From assembly GCA_023254955.1 (NCBI GenBank), contig JALRKC010000035.1:1-8078 (forward strand): a stretch of 8,078 bases of DNA. Direction: 5' to 3'. Position numbers and translations under genes: made by a program. Shown piece after piece: positions 1-7,102 of this stretch; position 1 is the stretch's first letter; every line of letters begins with the position of its first letter. Source of the DNA: Candidatus Nanopelagicales bacterium. GTDB lineage: Bacteria; Actinomycetota; Actinomycetes; S36-B12; UBA5976. The notes under the pieces were generated by a model. The model was given only the letters and a program-made list of their open reading frames with translations, ran no database searches and had not been told where the DNA came from.

Positions 1-559
1 TGATGATGGTTGGAATAATGCCCGAAGCCCCAAAAAAATAAGGTATCAACGGAATGAAGGCGCCTATTCCAAAAGCTAAGAAAGACGCGATGCCAGCAAC
101 GGTTCCTTTTGGCAAATCGTTAACATCAACTCCAAATTCCAAACGAGCATGCAGTGCAAGTGCCTTTACTTGATCTTGGCTTATTTCTTTCGCCGCCTTT
201 AGGGCAGTTTCTTCACTCATGCCTTGCTCTTGAAACATTTTTGCTAATTCTTTGATTTCTCCATCAGGATCCTTTTTAAGTTCCCGCATCTCTCGGTCAA
301 CTTCTGCCGCTGCTAACTCGGATTGACTTTCAACAGAGGTGTACTCACCTGCTGCCATTGAAAAAGCACCAGCTAGTAAACCGGCAATGCCAGCTAAAAT
401 CACTGATTGACTTCCGCTCGCACCTACCGCGGCGCTTCCTCCAGCAACACCAACCATCAAGGCTAAATTGGAAACCAAACCATCCATGGCACCAAAAACT
501 GCTGGACGAAGCCACCCGCCTGAAATATCTCTATGGCTTTCTTTGATTGAGGTTAACAA
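1..559 (-). CDS. VIT1/CCC1-family iron/manganese transporter, N-terminal part (cut by left edge)
   Basis: The visible 186 codons match the VIT1/CCC1 membrane family, which moves Fe2+ or Mn2+ across a membrane. Residue positions are counted from the TTG. The family signature HRDISGGWLRPAVFGAMDG lies at residues 9-27 and leads into a first membrane helix (about 17-40). A second helix (53-71) ends in AAGEYTSVESQ. A charged cytoplasmic segment (about 77-150) follows, rich in glutamates including E90, E93, E101, E104 and E111, where the family binds metal. A third helix begins near 153, and the rest is off the window. The only usable start is TTG at 559-557: the frame is closed by a TAG about 11 codons upstream, and the first ATG (M25) lies inside the conserved GAMDG motif. 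It begins 1 base after the dsbA stop, so translation is probably coupled. Metal specificity cannot be read from the sequence. Confidence 0.85.
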   Translation of the reverse strand, partial: MLTSIKESHRDISGGWLRPAVFGAMDGLVSNLALMVGVAGGSAAVGASGSQSVILAGIAGLLAGAFSMAAGEYTSVESQSELAAAEVDREMRELKKDPDGEIKELAKMFQEQGMSEETALKAAKEISQDQVKALALHARLEFGVDVNDLPKGTVAGIASFLAFGIGAFIPLIPYFFGASGIIPTII

Positions 560-560
560 A

Positions 561-1349
561 TTACTGATTCGCTTCTTTGATTTTCTCTGCTAGCAGACTG
601 GAATCATTAAGTACCGAGGCATCTAATAATTCATCGTTCAAGAAAGCGCCCGGCGTTCCAGGAACTCCTCTTAGTGTTGCAGCAAGCTGTGAGTTTCTTG
701 CCCAGTCACGATACTTTTCAGATTCAAAACAAGTTTGGAAATTTTCAAAATCTTGACCCGCTATTCCTACTTCTTGTGCTAGATCTAACAGTTGGCTATC
801 AGTCCATCCACTTCCATCGCTTGGCTGCAAAGTGAAAACACCTGCATGAAATTCCAAAGTTTTATCAACATCTACAGCGCAACCAAAAGCCATCGTTGCT
901 CTCAAAGAGGCATTTTTTGCTGACGGATTTCTATCTAAAAAGATCATTGGGTGAAAATAAAGCTCGATTTCACCACGGTTTGCACTGGCCAAGACTTCAG
1001 AAAAGCCAGTTGCCTCGAAATTTGCACAAGCCGGGCATTGAAAGTCTTCATAAAGTGAAAGGGTGGGCGCCCCTGGAGCGGAGTTCGCCGGAACTCCATA
1101 ATCTGTAGCAGCCGATGCTCCCTTCGGAAGTGCGGCGTCTGTGACAAATTCTTCAAGAGCAGCAACTGGAGTATTTTGTACTTCTGCTTCACCTCGTGCC
1201 CAAACCGCTAAACCTATGATTGCCGCCACAATCGCGAGTATCACAACTCCACCAATTATTTGAATATTGCGCGTTCTTTTTGCTTCTGCTTCCTGGATTA
1301 ATTTTCTTTCCTGAGCTGCTTTTTCTCGAATGTCATCGGCGCGGGCCAT
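561..1349 (-). CDS. Membrane-anchored DsbA-like thioredoxin-fold protein
   Basis: This 262-residue protein is predicted to act outside the membrane as a thiol-disulfide oxidoreductase or isomerase. It has a charged cytoplasmic N-terminus (1-28), one hydrophobic anchor helix (about 30-50), a linker, and a DsbA/thioredoxin-4 type domain from about residue 85 to the end. The redox motif CPAC is at 105-108, preceded by LYEDFQ. The cis-proline loop GVPGTPGAF is at 228-236, with P233 as the expected cis-proline. Two further cysteines, in MAFGCAVD and NFQTCFES, may form a structural pair. The ATG has a good ribosome binding site 5 bases upstream. It lies 36 bases after trpA and 1 base before the transporter gene, so it probably rides at the end of the trp operon. 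Its substrates are unknown; nothing here links it to tryptophan synthesis. Confidence 0.88.
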   Translation of the reverse strand: MARADDIREKAAQERKLIQEAEAKRTRNIQIIGGVVILAIVAAIIGLAVWARGEAEVQNTPVAALEEFVTDAALPKGASAATDYGVPANSAPGAPTLSLYEDFQCPACANFEATGFSEVLASANRGEIELYFHPMIFLDRNPSAKNASLRATMAFGCAVDVDKTLEFHAGVFTLQPSDGSGWTDSQLLDLAQEVGIAGQDFENFQTCFESEKYRDWARNSQLAATLRGVPGTPGAFLNDELLDASVLNDSSLLAEKIKEANQ

Positions 1350-1354
1350 ATTTT

Positions 1355-1361
1355 CTCCTTT
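1355..1361 (-). promoter_or_regulatory. Ribosome binding site of the dsbA-like gene
   Basis: On the minus strand this reads AAAGGAG, 5 bases before the ATG at 1349. It is the clearest Shine-Dalgarno sequence in the window and fixes the start of the DsbA-like gene. It sits in the 36-base gap after trpA, so this gene appears to have its own translation signal rather than relying on coupling to trpA. Confidence 0.75.
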
Positions 1362-1385
1362 GGGGACATAATTCTAATTAAATGG

Positions 1386-2183
1386 TTAGTTTCTAGTAAC
1401 ACCTGCTCTAAGTTGCACAGTTAATTCAGCTATCAACTTTTTTGCTACGGCAAAGTCAGGATTTTCTAGCAAAATTCTTACGAAGGCACTTCCAACAATG
1501 ACCCCGTCAGCAAATCTGCTTACCTCTTTTGCCATTTCTGGAGTGCTAACTCCCAGACCAACCGCAATGGGTAGCGAAGTAATCTCACGCAGTTTGTTAA
1601 CTAATTCTTGAGCATCTTTTGAGAGAGTATCGCGGGTGCCGGTAACCCCCATCAAGCTTGCTGCGTAGACAAAGCCGTCAACTTCTTTAACTACCCTGCC
1701 TAGTCGCTCTTTGCTATTAGAAGGGGCAACAACAAATACTCGATTTATTCCTTGTTGTTCGGTTTCGCTCAACCATTCTGCAGCTTCTTCTATCGTCAAA
1801 TCTGGGGTGATTACTCCAGCACCTTTGGCCTTAGCAAATTTGGTTACAAACTTTTTTACTCCATATTTATCAATAGGGCTGTAATAACTCATAATTAATA
1901 CCGGTTTATTTGCTTGCGCAACTTGCTCAACTACATCAAAACAATCATCAATAGTCGTTTTTTGCGCTAAAGAAATTTCCACTGCTTGTTGAATTACTGG
2001 TCCATCCATTAACGGGTCGCTGTAGGGCAAACCAACCTCAACCAAGTCGGCACCATTTTTAAGAATTGTTTCTAAAATTTCAATTGATTTAGGCTTGTCA
2101 GGAAACCCCGCAGGCAAGTAAGCAATTAAGGCTGCTCGGTTTTCAGCATGGGCTCTATCAAAGGCCTCTTGAATTTGATTCAT
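1386..2183 (-). CDS. trpA: Tryptophan synthase alpha subunit
   Basis: TrpA cleaves indole-3-glycerol phosphate to indole and glyceraldehyde 3-phosphate; indole then passes to TrpB within the alpha2-beta2 complex. The protein is 265 residues, normal for the family, and is a TIM barrel. The catalytic residues fall exactly at the enterobacterial numbering: E49 in VEVGLPYSDP and D60 in LMDGP. The loop over the active site appears as SLMGVTGTRD, and the phosphate-binding end as GVIVGSAFVRIL. The start is taken as ATG 2183, 4 bases after the trpB stop. The frame stays open for 26 more codons inside trpB, but that extension (beginning MCSIVQVVE) has no resemblance to TrpA. No strong ribosome binding site is seen, which fits translation coupled to trpB. 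Confidence 0.96.
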   Translation of the reverse strand: MNQIQEAFDRAHAENRAALIAYLPAGFPDKPKSIEILETILKNGADLVEVGLPYSDPLMDGPVIQQAVEISLAQKTTIDDCFDVVEQVAQANKPVLIMSYYSPIDKYGVKKFVTKFAKAKGAGVITPDLTIEEAAEWLSETEQQGINRVFVVAPSNSKERLGRVVKEVDGFVYAASLMGVTGTRDTLSKDAQELVNKLREITSLPIAVGLGVSTPEMAKEVSRFADGVIVGSAFVRILLENPDFAVAKKLIAELTVQLRAGVTRN

Positions 2184-2187
2184 TAAT

Positions 2188-3396
2188 TTAGACTTTAAAC
2201 CCAAACCACTTTGCCGCTGTTTCAACGTCTTTGTCTCCACGACCTGAACAATTGAGCACAATTATGTCTTCTTTGTCGAAATCTTTAGCAATTTTAAGCA
2301 CGCCAGCTACCGCATGTGCGGTTTCAATCGCGGGAATAATTCCTTCTAACTTACTTAATAGAGCAAAGCCTTCCATAGCTTCAGTGTCAGTAATTGGGTG
2401 ATAACTTGCGCGCTTTGAATCTTTCAACCAAGCATGTTCTGGACCAACTCCCGGATAATCTAATCCAGCGCTAATTGAATGGCTTGCCAAAGTTTGACCA
2501 TCTTTATCTTGTAAGACGTAACTGCGGGTGCCATGCAGAATGCCAATTGCGCCGCCAGTCAAAGTGGCAGCGTGCCTTCCAGTTTCAATTCCGTCTCCGG
2601 CAGCTTCAAATCCGTGTAATTGAACTTGGCTTTCTTCAATAAACGGATAAAAAATCCCCATTGCATTTGATCCTCCGCCGATGCAGGCCACTACTGCATC
2701 TGGAAGCCGGCCCGTTTGGGCAAGAATCTGTTCTTTAGTTTCTATTCCAATAACTTGATGAAAATCTCTAACCATTATCGGAAATGGGTGTGGTCCAGCA
2801 ACGGTTCCTAATAAATAATGAGTAGTCGCAACATTTGTTACCCAGTCACGCATTGCTTCATTAATTGCATCTTTTAAAGTTCTGCTGCCAGTTGTAACCG
2901 GAACTACTTCTGCCCCAAGCAATTTCATTCGGGCGACATTTAAGGCTTGTCGTTGGGTGTCTTCTTCACCCATATAAACCACGCATTCCAAACCTAATAA
3001 GGCGGCCGCAGTTGCTGTCGCCACGCCATGTTGACCGGCGCCTGTTTCTGCAATTACGCGAGACTTTCCCATTCGCTTTGTTAGCAATGCTTGCCCTAGA
3101 ACATTATTAATTTTGTGTGAGCCCGTGTGATTTAGATCTTCACGTTTTAGAAAAACTCGAACATTTGCTAACTCGCTAAATCGTTTTGCTTCTGTCAACG
3201 GACTTGGTCTGCCCACATAATTCTTTTGCAATTCTTCTAACTCAAAAATGAAAGCCGGATCATTTTTTGCTTTCTCGTATTCGCTAGCTAATTCATCGAG
3301 GGCGCTGATCAAGGCTTCGGGCACAAATCTCCCACCGAACGGTCCAAAATGACCGGTGGCTAAATCAATTTGCAAATTTTCTGGAGTAAGCGTCAT
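2188..3396 (-). CDS. trpB: Tryptophan synthase beta subunit
   Basis: TrpB joins indole and serine to make tryptophan, using pyridoxal phosphate. The protein is 402 residues, normal length for the family. The N-terminal motif [13 protein letters not shown] is at 15-27. The PLP lysine is K95 in [10 protein letters not shown], and the catalytic glutamate is E117 in AETGAGQHG; both are shifted by 8 from the Salmonella numbering (K87 and E109). The cofactor phosphate loop reads [10 protein letters not shown], and the C-terminal NCSGRGDKD is also family-typical. This is the standard TrpB1 type that pairs with TrpA, as its neighbour suggests. The start ATG at 3396 overlaps the trpC stop as ATGA, a common sign of coupled translation. 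Confidence 0.97.
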   Translation of the reverse strand: MTLTPENLQIDLATGHFGPFGGRFVPEALISALDELASEYEKAKNDPAFIFELEELQKNYVGRPSPLTEAKRFSELANVRVFLKREDLNHTGSHKINNVLGQALLTKRMGKSRVIAETGAGQHGVATATAAALLGLECVVYMGEEDTQRQALNVARMKLLGAEVVPVTTGSRTLKDAINEAMRDWVTNVATTHYLLGTVAGPHPFPIMVRDFHQVIGIETKEQILAQTGRLPDAVVACIGGGSNAMGIFYPFIEESQVQLHGFEAAGDGIETGRHAATLTGGAIGILHGTRSYVLQDKDGQTLASHSISAGLDYPGVGPEHAWLKDSKRASYHPITDTEAMEGFALLSKLEGIIPAIETAHAVAGVLKIAKDFDKEDIIVLNCSGRGDKDVETAAKWFGFKV

Positions 3397-4208
3397 GGAT
3401 TAATTCTGCCCTGCTTTAGCGAGGGATGCATCCCGGCAGTCACCAATTCGTGTACCGATAGTTTTGGGTCTTTTGAACGCACAAGACTTTCCCCAACTAG
3501 CACTGCATCGGCTCCAAGATTGGCTAAATTCATTAAATCCCTTGGACCGCTAATACCCGATTCAGCAATCAGCACCGCTCCATTGGTTACTTTCGGGGCT
3601 AGTCTGGCAAAAGTTTCGGGGTGCACCTCTAAAGTTTTTAAATTTCGTGAATTAATTCCGATAATTTTTGCACCAGCTTCCTGGGCTCTCCCCACTTCAA
3701 TTTCATCATGTACTTCTACCAAAGGAGTTAGTCCAATACTTTCGGCTCTTTCAATTAAACTCACTAAGGCACTTTGCTCAAGCGCAGCCACGATTAGTAA
3801 CACAAGATCTGCACCATAAGCTCTTGCCTCCCATAATTGATATGAAGAAACAATAAAATCTTTTCTTAAGAGCGGTAGCTCAACTGCATTTCGTACTGTC
3901 TGTAGATCAGCCAAACTTCCCTTAAAGCGTCTCTCCTCTGTTAGAACGCTAATGAAATGTGCTCCCCCAGCTTCGTAAGCGCTTGCTAATTCTGCAGGAT
4001 CGCTGATTGCAGCCAAGTCACCTTTGCTTGGGCTCGAGCGCTTCACTTCAGCAATTACACAAACACCGTCCTGCCGAAAAATCGGCATTGGGTCAATAGT
4101 TTTTTCACGTTTTTTTGCTAATTCTTTTAACTGTTCAATTGAAGTATTAGCTTGTCTTTGCGCTAAATCATCCTTAACGCCCGCAACTATTTCCTCAAGT
4201 ACGGACAT
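3393..4208 (-). CDS. trpC: Indole-3-glycerol phosphate synthase
   Basis: TrpC closes the indole ring, turning CdRP into indole-3-glycerol phosphate with loss of CO2 and water. It is a 271-residue TIM barrel with no TrpF domain fused, so the preceding isomerase step must come from elsewhere. The known catalytic set is present: E54 and K56 in [12 protein letters not shown]116 in LRKDF, E165 in VEVH, N186 in INSRNL, and E216/S217 in AESGIS. The ATG is 8 bases after the stop of the small membrane protein gene; a weak ribosome binding site (TAGGTAAAG) overlaps that stop codon. The TGA stop overlaps the trpB start. The indole glycerol phosphate it makes is the substrate of the trpA/trpB product encoded directly downstream. 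Confidence 0.97.
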   Translation of the reverse strand: MSVLEEIVAGVKDDLAQRQANTSIEQLKELAKKREKTIDPMPIFRQDGVCVIAEVKRSSPSKGDLAAISDPAELASAYEAGGAHFISVLTEERRFKGSLADLQTVRNAVELPLLRKDFIVSSYQLWEARAYGADLVLLIVAALEQSALVSLIERAESIGLTPLVEVHDEIEVGRAQEAGAKIIGINSRNLKTLEVHPETFARLAPKVTNGAVLIAESGISGPRDLMNLANLGADAVLVGESLVRSKDPKLSVHELVTAGMHPSLKQGRINP

Positions 4209-4216
4209 ATCTTTAC

Positions 4217-4405
4217 CTAATTTTTTGCTTTACTAGATTTTTCCCAAACGACCCACAGCACGCTAGCGACAGCAGCCAAAACTATTCCACCCCAAAATAC
4301 GTTCCAGTTGCCACCAATTACGCCCAAGGTTGAAACTATGGACGCTGCAATAATCAAAATAGTGCCGGTCCAGGCTGCCGGAGTTTGGCCATGGTTATCG
4401 CTCAT
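4217..4405 (-). CDS. Small two-helix membrane protein of the actinobacterial trp cluster (HGxxPAAWT type)
   Basis: This 62-residue protein begins [14 protein letters not shown] and then has two hydrophobic segments, at about 13-30 and 36-54, joined by [10 protein letters not shown], with a lysine-rich tail. The HG..PAAWT motif near the N-terminus is, from memory, the signature of a conserved small actinobacterial membrane protein found beside trp genes and carried in databases as a domain of unknown function (I think DUF6704; not verified). No enzymatic residues are evident and its role is unknown. It has a good ribosome binding site (AAGGA, 5 bases upstream) and lies between trpE and trpC with short gaps, so it is a real gene expressed with the operon. 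A role in tryptophan transport or regulation would be speculation. Confidence 0.85.
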   Translation of the reverse strand: MSDNHGQTPAAWTGTILIIAASIVSTLGVIGGNWNVFWGGIVLAAVASVLWVVWEKSSKAKN

Positions 4406-4410
4406 TAGAT

Positions 4411-4415
4411 TCCTT
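4411..4415 (-). promoter_or_regulatory. Ribosome binding site of the small membrane protein
   Basis: The minus strand reads AAGGA, 5 bases before the ATG at 4405, in the 24-base gap after trpE. It supports this short reading frame as a genuine gene rather than a chance open frame. Confidence 0.65.
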
Positions 4416-4429
4416 TCAGTGCCTTAACT

Positions 4430-5956
4430 TTACTTAAAGCCCTCAGCCGCATTCACTGCTGCCATAACGACTGCTGCTTTATTTGCGCACTCCACGTCTT
4501 CATTTAGCGGTTTGCTGTCTGCGACTATTCCGGCACCAGCTTGTACATAGGCGATGGAATTCTTAATTAAGGCGCTTCGAATCGCAATCGCAAAATCCAT
4601 ATTGCCAGCAAAATCAAAGTAGCCAACAGCGCCGCCATAGACGCCGCGTTGCACATCCTCTAATTCGTCAATTATCTCCATTGCGCGAACCTTTGGTGCG
4701 CCCGAAAGCGTTCCTGCTGGAAAGGTTGCACGTAGTGCGTCCAAGCTACCAAACTTTTCTTTTAAAATTCCTGTCACAGTTGAAACTAAATGCATGACAT
4801 GGCTATATTTTTCGACCTGCATGAATTGCGCAACTTTTACTGTTCCTGCCTCACATACTCTTCCTAAGTCATTTCTTCCTAAGTCAACAAGCATTAAATG
4901 TTCTGCTCTTTCTTTACCGTCATTTAATAGCTCTTCAGCAATTCGGTCGTCTTCTTCCGGATCCTCAGACCTATGTCGAGTGCCGGCGATTGGATGCATT
5001 TTTGCTACTCGCTCATTTACGGTTACTAGACTCTCTGGACTCGAGCCCACGATGTCAAAATGAACTTGCGAGAAATCATCGTTTGGAACTCTCAGAAAAA
5101 ACATATAGGGACTCGGATTTGTTGCCCTTAATGCGCGATAAATATCAAATGATTTAGCAGTAGTTTGTTTGGTAAATCTTTGTGAAAGAACTATTTGAAA
5201 AGCATCCCCTGCTTTTATGTATTGGATAGCTCGATTTACTTTCCGCTCATACGCCTCACTACTGGTGATTCTGTCAAAAGATTTTTCTGATTCGTCAGAG
5301 AATTTAGTTGTTAAGTAAAATTCTTTACTTAGATCAGCTTCCATTTTTTCTATCCGAGAAACAGCTTCTAGATAGGCTTCCGCTACACCATCATGTGTTC
5401 CGTTGTAATTAATTGCATTTGCAATAAGCCAAACACTTCCATTTGAGTGATCTAAAACAGCAAAATCAGTTGTTAAAAGCATTACCAGATTTGGCACCTG
5501 CAATGGGTCAGGATTGTTGGCAGGAATTTCTTCAAAATGTCTAATTGCATCGTAAGCCAAATACCCCACTAATCCACCTGTTAAAGGTGGCAAGTGCGGT
5601 ATAGCTTTAGTCGAGAGAAGTTTTAGCGCATCAGCAAGCACTTCAAAAGTTTCTCCACTTAGTGTCACGCCCTTTGGTACGCGACCAGACCAGACAGCTT
5701 GCCGGTTCTCCTCCCGCAAAAGTGCCGTTGAGTTAACTCCAATAAATGAGAATCTTGACCAGTTATGTGTCCCATCGGCTGATTCAAAAAGAAAAGTTCC
5801 CGGTCTATTTTGCGCAAGTGCTTGATACAGCGCAACTGGCGTAAAAGTATCTGCCAAAACTCTTTTTACCACAGGAATTACTTTTAAGTTATTGGCTAAT
5901 TCAGCAAAATTTGCAGCGTCTGGATAAATTTCGCCCAATTTATATTGATTCATCAT
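4430..5956 (-). CDS. trpE: Anthranilate synthase component I
   Basis: TrpE converts chorismate to anthranilate, using ammonia supplied by the TrpG glutaminase. The protein is 508 residues and has both the N-terminal anthranilate synthase domain and the C-terminal chorismate-binding domain. The C-terminal domain shows GTRHRSEDP (from 325), DLGRNDLGR (358-366), PAGTLSGAPK (413-422) and QAGAGIVADSKP (472-483). Near the N-terminus, FLFESA (55-60) with NWSRFSFIG (65-73) matches the site where tryptophan binds for feedback inhibition in the family. No TrpG domain is fused and no trpG gene is in the window. Two ATGs stand side by side (5956 and 5953); the AAAGAG upstream is better spaced for the second, so the true protein may be one residue shorter. 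The start overlaps the end of hisI by 17 bases, joining the his and trp genes. Confidence 0.96.
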   Translation of the reverse strand: MMNQYKLGEIYPDAANFAELANNLKVIPVVKRVLADTFTPVALYQALAQNRPGTFLFESADGTHNWSRFSFIGVNSTALLREENRQAVWSGRVPKGVTLSGETFEVLADALKLLSTKAIPHLPPLTGGLVGYLAYDAIRHFEEIPANNPDPLQVPNLVMLLTTDFAVLDHSNGSVWLIANAINYNGTHDGVAEAYLEAVSRIEKMEADLSKEFYLTTKFSDESEKSFDRITSSEAYERKVNRAIQYIKAGDAFQIVLSQRFTKQTTAKSFDIYRALRATNPSPYMFFLRVPNDDFSQVHFDIVGSSPESLVTVNERVAKMHPIAGTRHRSEDPEEDDRIAEELLNDGKERAEHLMLVDLGRNDLGRVCEAGTVKVAQFMQVEKYSHVMHLVSTVTGILKEKFGSLDALRATFPAGTLSGAPKVRAMEIIDELEDVQRGVYGGAVGYFDFAGNMDFAIAIRSALIKNSIAYVQAGAGIVADSKPLNEDVECANKAAVVMAAVNAAEGFK

Positions 5957-6245
5957 GGCTCTTTAACTCTTCACCAGCCAAAAAACAGGTAGCTGCGTCT
6001 GTGTGACAGGCCGGACCTTTCTGCTTAACCGTAATTAACAAGCTATCTCCATCACAATCAGACTGTATTTTTACCAATGTTTGACCATTGCCGCTAGTTT
6101 CTCCCTTTGTCCAAAGAGCATTTCGTGAGCGTGAGAAATAGGTAACTTGTCCAGTTTCAATAGTTTTCAAAATTGCTTCTTGATTCATCCAGGCTTGCAT
6201 TAAAACATCTTTAGAATCAAGATCTTGAGCAATCGCAACTATCAA
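5940..6245 (-). CDS. hisI: Phosphoribosyl-AMP cyclohydrolase, 5' end apparently frameshifted
   Basis: HisI opens the adenine ring of phosphoribosyl-AMP, the third step of histidine synthesis. The open frame shows AWMNQEA, TYFSRSRNALWTKGETSGN, the metal-binding SDCDGD, and two more cysteines in GPACHTD and ATCF. These give the three aspartates and three cysteines the family uses for magnesium and zinc. There is no HisE domain. The only start in this frame is TTG at 6245, but it lies inside the conserved N-terminus: the codons just before it read KFNQDG, as in homologues (for example LKRNADGL in mycobacteria as I recall it), and are preceded by an in-frame TAA at 6269-6267. The missing residues lie upstream in another frame. 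With one A restored, the protein would be 121 residues starting at ATG 6304, near the usual length. As written, translation from TTG gives 101 residues. The body of the enzyme looks intact. Confidence 0.85.
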   Translation of the reverse strand: MIVAIAQDLDSKDVLMQAWMNQEAILKTIETGQVTYFSRSRNALWTKGETSGNGQTLVKIQSDCDGDSLLITVKQKGPACHTDAATCFLAGEELKSHDESI

Positions 6246-6304
6246 TCCATCTTGATTGAATTTAGGTTATTAATAAAACCTGCAGCATTCTGTTCCATAG
6301 CCAT
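6242..6304 (-). other. hisI: Displaced hisI 5' end (alternative frame) with apparent 1-base deletion
   Basis: This frame starts ATG GCT ATG at 6304 and reads MAMEQNAAGFINNL before meeting the hisI frame; read straight on it ends at TGA 6244-6242 after 20 residues. It begins 25 bases after the hisF stop, where a hisI start would be expected. If one A is added to the A run at 6263-6261, the sequence continues NNLKFNQDGLIVAIAQD, joining the conserved hisI frame without a break. The cause could be a sequencing error, a natural mutation with TTG rescue, or, less likely, recoding. The bases at the junction (AACCTAAATTC) are not a standard slippery heptamer. Confidence 0.7.
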
Positions 6305-6329
6305 CTATTGTTCTACGAATACTAAATAA

Positions 6330-7100
6330 CTAACTGGTTGGGTTAGGACGAACCGGTATCTGATCAGCAGCCAACTCTTTTTTAACCTGCGCAATCGTAA
6401 TTTGACCGGTATGAAAGACGCTGGCAGCCAATACCGCATCAGCCCCAGCATTAATCGCTTTTGGAAAGTCCTGGAGACTACCTGCACCACCGGATGCAAT
6501 TAAGGGCACAGAACAAACTTCCCTCACTGCGCTCAACATCTCTAAGTCAAAACCTAATTTTGTACCGTCAGCATCAATCGAGTTAAGCAAAATCTCACCT
6601 GCACCCAACTCAATTGCTTTTTTAACCCACGCCAAGGCATCACTTTGAAGTACTTTTTTGCCACCATGAGTTGTGATTACATAGCCACTTTCAGATTCAC
6701 CGCGTTTTGCATCAATTGAAAGAGTTATCACTTGCGAGCCAAACTTTTCAGCAATTTCACTTATCAATTTAGGATTATCAACGGCCGACGTGTTGACTGA
6801 TACTTTGTCGCATCCAGCGCGCAACAGTGATAAGACATCAGCTGTGCTAGATATTCCACCACCAACACACAACGGAACAAATACCTTTTCAGCTGTTTTC
6901 TCAACAACTTCTATCATGGTTCTTCTGTTTTCTTCACTTGCCGATACATCTAAAAAAACTAATTCGTCAACCCCTTGGTGAAAGTATTCATCCGCTAGTT
7001 CAACTGGGTCGCCAACTTGGGTTAGGTTTTCAAAATTAATACCTTTGACAACTTTGCCATCTTTGACATCCAGACATGCAATTACTCTTTTAGATAACAT
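6330..7100 (-). CDS. hisF: Imidazole glycerol phosphate synthase, cyclase subunit
   Basis: HisF takes ammonia from HisH and converts PRFAR to imidazole glycerol phosphate and AICAR. It is a 256-residue TIM barrel of standard length. The two catalytic aspartates are at the textbook positions: D11 in [13 protein letters not shown] and D130 in LSIDAKRG. K19, K99 and Q123 also match positions conserved in Thermotoga HisF. The phosphate-binding signatures VGGGI and IASGGAG are present. ATG at 7100 follows the hisA stop by 2 bases, so translation is likely coupled. Its partner hisH lies two genes upstream, separated by hisA, which is a common actinobacterial order. Confidence 0.97.
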   Translation of the reverse strand: MLSKRVIACLDVKDGKVVKGINFENLTQVGDPVELADEYFHQGVDELVFLDVSASEENRRTMIEVVEKTAEKVFVPLCVGGGISSTADVLSLLRAGCDKVSVNTSAVDNPKLISEIAEKFGSQVITLSIDAKRGESESGYVITTHGGKKVLQSDALAWVKKAIELGAGEILLNSIDADGTKLGFDLEMLSAVREVCSVPLIASGGAGSLQDFPKAINAGADAVLAASVFHTGQITIAQVKKELAADQIPVRPNPTS

Positions 7101-7102
7101 TT

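Noticed and set aside
358..546. 62-codon plus-strand open frame near the left edge
   Set aside because: It is the opposite strand of the VIT1/CCC1 N-terminal motif region, which is the real coding frame.
944..1192. 82-codon minus-strand frame inside the DsbA-like gene
   Set aside because: It is an out-of-frame shadow across the CPAC region of the real gene.
1362..1380. Possible promoter -10 element (TAGAAT on the minus strand) before the dsbA-like gene
   Set aside because: The DNA is AT-rich, no convincing -35 element is placed correctly, and the gap is only 36 bases, so chance is as likely.
2184..2261. Longer trpA reading frame with 26 extra N-terminal residues
   Set aside because: The extension lies wholly inside trpB, has no TrpA-like sequence, and shifts E49/D60 away from the family numbering that ATG 2183 gives exactly.
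3370..3819. 149-codon plus-strand open frame opposite trpC
   Set aside because: It is antisense to a clearly conserved enzyme, has low-complexity Ser/Thr/Ala-rich content and matches no family that I recognise; it is a shadow.
4794..5063. 89-codon plus-strand open frame opposite trpE
   Set aside because: It overlaps the most conserved part of TrpE on the other strand and has no recognisable domain.
6246..6304. Leader peptide or programmed -1 frameshift at the hisI start
   Set aside because: There is no run of His or Trp codons for attenuation, no canonical slippery heptamer and no obvious downstream hairpin; a lost A explains the sequence more simply.
6305..6499. 64-codon minus-strand frame over the end of hisF
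   Set aside because: It is out of frame with the conserved HisF C-terminus and resembles no known protein. Its end just before the hisI ATG is coincidence.
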